Part shown: piece by piece, positions 61,390 to 64,000 of the stretch | Numbering within the stretch: the stretch's first letter is position 1 | Layout of the letters: each line of letters begins with the position of its first letter | Source: Bacteroides sp. | Lineage (GTDB): Bacteria; Bacteroidota; Bacteroidia; Bacteroidales; Bacteroidaceae | Reading direction: 5' to 3' | Length of the DNA stretch: 64,000 nucleotides | NCBI GenBank assembly: GCA_021202275.1 | Contig: JAJQDI010000016.1 | Span: 125,148-189,147 of the forward strand | Position numbers and translations under genes: made by a program | Notes under the pieces: generated by a model | Told to the model about the DNA's origin: nothing | Seen by the model: only the letters and a program-made list of their open reading frames with translations | Database searches by the model: none

Positions 61390-61740
61390 TCAAGTTTGAT
61401 ATCCGGTATTGTGCTGGTGCATAGTGCCGTTGTGGTGAACTAATACCCGGTTGTTTCCCAGATGATCTCTGAAAAAGTAGTGATAGGTAGGAGTATTTCC
61501 ACTCAGGATAATGTATCCTTCCGGGGTGAAAATCATTTTCAGTACACCGTTTTTGTAAACCTTGTTGCCACAATAGTCGGTCGTTTCCACGATTTTTGTC
61601 TGTGCGGCGGTAGGCTCTTTGAAACTGCCCCAAGCAACAGAGAGGTTCTGGTTGGTGGTTGTATGTTTCACCTGTCGTTTCACTCCTGTGGCATTGTAGA
61701 GGTATTCTGCTGTATGTCCATAATAAAATATATTGAAAAC
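61390..61740 (-). pseudogene. RHS/YD-repeat core fragment
   Basis: The frame from about 61740 to the stop at 61390 reads NIFYYGHTAEYLYNATGVKR, DYCGNKVYKNGVLKMIFT and YHYFFRDHLGNNRVLVHHNG, which is the end of an RHS-type core just before where a toxin tip would join. It stops at TGYQT instead. There is no start codon at its 5' end and a stop lies just upstream, so this is a remnant. The 61743-61987 stretch beyond holds no gene. Confidence 0.75.
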
Positions 61741-61987
61741 TTATATAAAAGTATACAACCATAGTTCTGCTATTTTTTTCTTTCGTTGTATATTATTATT
61801 GCAACATACCCAATAATTCCTAAAATTAATAGTATTAACATATATATCCATTATTTATTAGATAAAGGGAAGTTGTTTGGAATAAATTATAAACAGAGAT
61901 CTATAAGTCATCTATTAACGGAAAGAATGTTTTAATATATTTTGATATCAGAACATTCTGGTTAATTAATAATCTCACTTATAAGTT

Positions 61988-62407
61988 CTACTTATATAGA
62001 GAAATAATCTTCTCTACATTTTTCTTATCAGATAAATCCCAGTACCACCATTTATCCGGATTGTTCTTTTCCTGTTGAAATCTTCTGTAATAACATATTC
62101 TGAATAAACTTAAAAGTAATATAAAAGCTTTTTCGGATTCATTGTCAGGCAGATCTATAATCTTGTATAGATTATTATTGAAACCTTTTCTTAATAACAC
62201 ACAAGGCGTGTAAGTGGGTTTTAACTTACTTTCAACAATTGTAGGTTCAATATCTTCCTGTTTAGGTTTTGACTGCATGATTAAATATAATATCTCATCA
62301 AACAATGCTTTCTTATTGCACGAATTTTTAAAAAATGGCATAAGTCGATTGATATCAACTACTCTTTGTCCATACTGATTAATTAAAATTTCTTGTTCTA
62401 TTTCCAT
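61988..62407 (-). CDS. Candidate immunity protein (DUF5958-like)
   Basis: A 139-residue protein MEIEQEILINQYGQRVVDIN ... KLKPTYTPCVLLRKGF ... NNPDKWWYWDLSDKK. From memory this resembles DUF5958, a family found beside RHS toxins; the identification is tentative. The ATG at 62407 is preferred to a TTG at 62452. It starts 4 bp after the stop of the toxin-tip gene, the usual toxin-immunity order. Confidence 0.7.
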   Translation of the reverse strand: MEIEQEILINQYGQRVVDINRLMPFFKNSCNKKALFDEILYLIMQSKPKQEDIEPTIVESKLKPTYTPCVLLRKGFNNNLYKIIDLPDNESEKAFILLLSLFRICYYRRFQQEKNNPDKWWYWDLSDKKNVEKIISLYK

Positions 62408-62411
62408 AAGA

Positions 62412-62630
62412 TTATCGGGGATTAATTGTTGTATGGGGTCTTTTAGGGTCAAGAGGTCCTTTAAAAAGGTCTATATTCCTTGGTGTATTGTCTAAAACTG
62501 ATTTTGGTCCTGGAAGAGAATTTTTTATGTTATTCCAACTTTTTCTATTTATACCTTCTATTACATAATCCCAGTCAGAATAGGTCCTAGCTTTCCTTGA
62601 AGCTCGATTGCCTACTATGCGTATGGACAT
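62412..62630 (-). CDS. Displaced toxin tip, nucleotidyltransferase-like
   Basis: A 72-codon piece with GNRASRKARTYSDWDYVIEG, which fits the G[SN]R...SDxD active-site motif of minimal nucleotidyltransferases, followed by KSWNNIKNSLPGPKSVLDNT and DPKRPHTTINPR. The frame stays open above the ATG at 62630 for about 50 bp, so it is the tail of a longer polymorphic toxin. The adjacent 61988 gene is its likely immunity partner. Confidence 0.6.
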   Translation of the reverse strand: MSIRIVGNRASRKARTYSDWDYVIEGINRKSWNNIKNSLPGPKSVLDNTPRNIDLFKGPLDPKRPHTTINPR

Positions 62631-62791
62631 GTTTACTATTATTGCAGCATTCCTGACTGAATTGTATATTAGAAGACAAATTTAAGTAATTGTACGAAAA
62701 GAGTTAAAGAATATAATGGGAAAAAATAGGTATCAGCAAAATTACTTTTACTAATACCTACAAACTATTAATAGACTGAAAGAGACTGGTA

Positions 62792-63181
62792 TTAACTACT
62801 CATCTCCTCTTCAATTCCAATTTCTTTAGCCCAGAATTCCATTTTCTGACCTTCATAAGTTTCCAGATAAAAATAAGCTCTTCCATCCTCAGAAATATCT
62901 TTTAGGGTTCCTTTATTTTCAAATCTACCTCTATATAGGTTGTCAATAGTTAAACCTTTTACCCCTTCAGAATTAAAATAGTCAATTTGTGACATTCTAA
63001 CATCTGTGAACTTTAATGATAAAAACTTTCCGCTTGTATTATGCTTAAATTTAAGCATCAACACTTTATCAAAAAATAAGATTCTTTCTAAAGTTGTTGT
63101 ATTATGAAAATCAACATAGTTGTCATTATAAGTATATTGCGATAAATTGTCAAAGAGATGGATGGTCGTTGCCAGAATCAT
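62792..63181 (-). CDS. Hypothetical protein, candidate immunity
   Basis: A 129-residue AT-rich gene product of unknown family with a beta-rich pattern (KFKHNTSGKFLSLKFTDVRM, RAYFYLETYEGQKMEFW). It begins directly after the stop of a toxin-tip fragment (1 bp), which suggests an immunity role. Inference from order only. Confidence 0.6.
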   Translation of the reverse strand: MILATTIHLFDNLSQYTYNDNYVDFHNTTTLERILFFDKVLMLKFKHNTSGKFLSLKFTDVRMSQIDYFNSEGVKGLTIDNLYRGRFENKGTLKDISEDGRAYFYLETYEGQKMEFWAKEIGIEEEMSS

Positions 63182-63182
63182 A

Positions 63183-63337
63183 TTATTTTCTATTTATATA
63201 TTTTCTAATCATTCTTATTTCTTCTTGTGTCATTGGTTTTGCCTCTTTAAAGGCGCGAGAAACACTTTTTGGACTCCATTGACAAAATTTTATTATATAT
63301 TTGTTTATGGGGGTAGCTACTCCCTTGTGCGTTTTAC
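63183..63337 (-). pseudogene. Displaced toxin-tip fragment
   Basis: From about 63337 the minus strand reads GKTHKGVATPINKYIIKFCQ and WSPKSVSRAFKEAKPMTQEE up to the stop at 63183. There is no start codon, and an in-frame stop lies above. It looks like the orphaned C-terminus of a toxin followed by its immunity gene. Confidence 0.5.
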
Positions 63338-63372
63338 CTACTCAGCAAATCAGATATGATTTGCTGAGTAGG
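63337..63372. repeat. 36-bp near-perfect palindrome in the toxin-tip array
   Basis: 16-bp arms CCTACTCAGCAAATCA / TGATTTGCTGAGTAGG around GATA, without a T-run on either strand, between the 63393 gene and the toxin-tip fragment. Confidence 0.7.
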
Positions 63373-63392
63373 CGTTCTCAATGTGATTGTGA

Positions 63393-63635
63393 TTATTCTT
63401 CAGTAGAAAAGATATCAAAAATCTCTTCTATTATTTTACCTATGGAGTTTAATTCATAGTTTTCATTAAATCCTTTAGAAACTAACTCATCTTGTGCCCA
63501 ATCTTGAATTTCTAAAGAAAGTTCATCATTTACATCAATATAGCTATACTTTTGATTAATGTCCATTACTTCATTAGATTTAAAATAATGTTTCATCAGA
63601 TAATCATATTGTTCTTTGTTCAATTTATATAACAT
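63393..63635 (-). CDS. Small acidic protein, candidate immunity for the RHS toxin
   Basis: An 80-residue acidic protein (KLNKEQYDYLMKHYFKSNEV ... ELNSIGKIIEEIFDIFSTEE) of unknown family. It follows the stop of the polymorphic toxin gene at 63675 by ~40 bp, which is the usual place of a cognate immunity gene. Confidence 0.6.
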   Translation of the reverse strand: MLYKLNKEQYDYLMKHYFKSNEVMDINQKYSYIDVNDELSLEIQDWAQDELVSKGFNENYELNSIGKIIEEIFDIFSTEE

Positions 63636-63674
63636 ATTTGTTTTATTAATTTCCTATTTGATTAAGAAGTGATC

Positions 63675-64000
63675 TTACTTTTTTGTAGATGCAGGGTTAA
63701 TAGATATAACTTGTCCTGTTTGTGGATTTATTACAACCTCTGCTTGACGCCCAATAAATCTTTGACTGGCACCTTTATCATCCATTCTTACAGGATTTAC
63801 TTTCAAAGGATTTTGAATAGCATCTTTTATTGCATCTGGTCGGACTCCTCTTTCTATAGCTCTATTTAAACCATGTTTCGTAAATCCTTGTAATTTTATT
63901 CCATTGGATGTTAGAATTCCGGCTTTAGCCGTACCTCTTGTGAAGAGATTAACTCCAACTCTTCCTAAACCATACAGCAGACCTGCTCCACTAACTATAC
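63675..64000 (-). CDS. C-terminus of a polymorphic toxin, N-terminal part beyond the window
   Basis: The frame is open from position 64000 to the stop at 63675 (about 108 residues): SGAGLLYGLGRVGVNLFTRG, then the toxin end LQGFTKHGLNRAIERGVRPD and QRFIGRQAEVVINPQTGQVI. The HGxxRxxERG ... VVxNPxTGxVI pattern matches small BECR/colicin-E5-like RNase tips (also seen in DUF4258-like proteins); the assignment is from memory. The upstream part, presumably RHS-like, lies outside the window. Confidence 0.6.
   Translation of the reverse strand, partial: IVSGAGLLYGLGRVGVNLFTRGTAKAGILTSNGIKLQGFTKHGLNRAIERGVRPDAIKDAIQNPLKVNPVRMDDKGASQRFIGRQAEVVINPQTGQVISINPASTKK

Overview
This window comes from a Bacteroidales chromosome (phylum Bacteroidota), most likely Parabacteroides/Bacteroides-like. 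The clues are the many promoters of the Bacteroidota type (TTG near -33, TAnnTTTG near -7), lipoproteins with the signal motif ending in Cys, a SusD-like protein with a BACON-like stretch, split sulfate-activation genes (cysC, cysD, cysN) and a stand-alone MetH reactivation domain. Housekeeping genes have roughly balanced base composition. Two stretches are clearly AT-richer and look acquired: about 34.1-38.0 kb and 61.4-64.0 kb.

Layout: 1-6.6 kb holds central sugar metabolism (transketolase, cut by the window edge; galK, a sugar/H+ MFS transporter and galM; divergent manA). 6.7-8.9 kb holds a small envelope operon (YtxH, holin-like, hypothetical) and two lipoproteins. 9.7-17.4 kb is one long sulfate-activation and sulfonation operon: cysQ, SLC13 sulfate permease, cysC, cysD, cysN, a sulfotransferase and a PCMD-type exported protein. 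Together they import sulfate, make PAPS, transfer the sulfonate to an acceptor and remove the PAP by-product. The gene set matches my recollection of the steroid-sulfonation locus of Bacteroides thetaiotaomicron. 17.7-30.2 kb holds plsC, sbcD/sbcC, a membrane metallophosphoesterase, an ECF-type sigma factor with a 4-TM partner, a MetH activation domain protein, dihydroorotase and a polyprenyl-phosphate mannosyltransferase. 30.6-34.0 kb is mfd.

34.1-38.05 kb is a toxin-rich accessory island. It contains two SymE-like toxin modules, each with a structured leader RNA, a frame-disrupted SymE-like ORF and a terminator, plus a HEPN/MNT pair and a RelE/ParE-type pair. The block is bracketed by a pair of ~45-bp inverted sequences. 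Further copies of the leader/promoter lie at 37.15 and 37.9 kb. Three leader copies share an invariant hairpin, enclosed by outer stems that differ in sequence but still pair. In two copies the leader is complementary to the start of its own ORF. This is my best candidate for an undescribed system.

38.3-53.2 kb holds a YgiQ-type radical SAM protein, a DUF456 gene with an in-frame stop, a three-gene ATGA-overlapped operon with a cysteine-less TusA-like protein, a large golvesin/FN3 amidase-like exported protein, two paralogous small exported proteins (one frameshifted at a CG dinucleotide run), a PQQ-propeller protein, ruvX, def and a TPR protein. 53.7-57.2 kb is the classical thrS-infC-rpmI-rplT operon. 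57.6-61.4 kb holds a candidate small RNA, an EFR1-type ferredoxin/flavodoxin protein and an orphan SusD-like lipoprotein. 61.4-64.0 kb is the end of an RHS/polymorphic-toxin locus with displaced toxin tips and candidate immunity genes.

A dispersed MITE-like repeat with ends TGTAGAGACGCACGGCGTGC (or its reverse) fills many intergenic spaces (about 9.1, 17.5, 23.1, 26.7, 30.3, 38.0, 41.0, 42.1 and 53.4 kb). Two long inverted copies bracket the metallophosphoesterase/sigma segment, and one copy is split by a second small inverted-repeat element. No rRNA, tRNA or CRISPR array was recognised.
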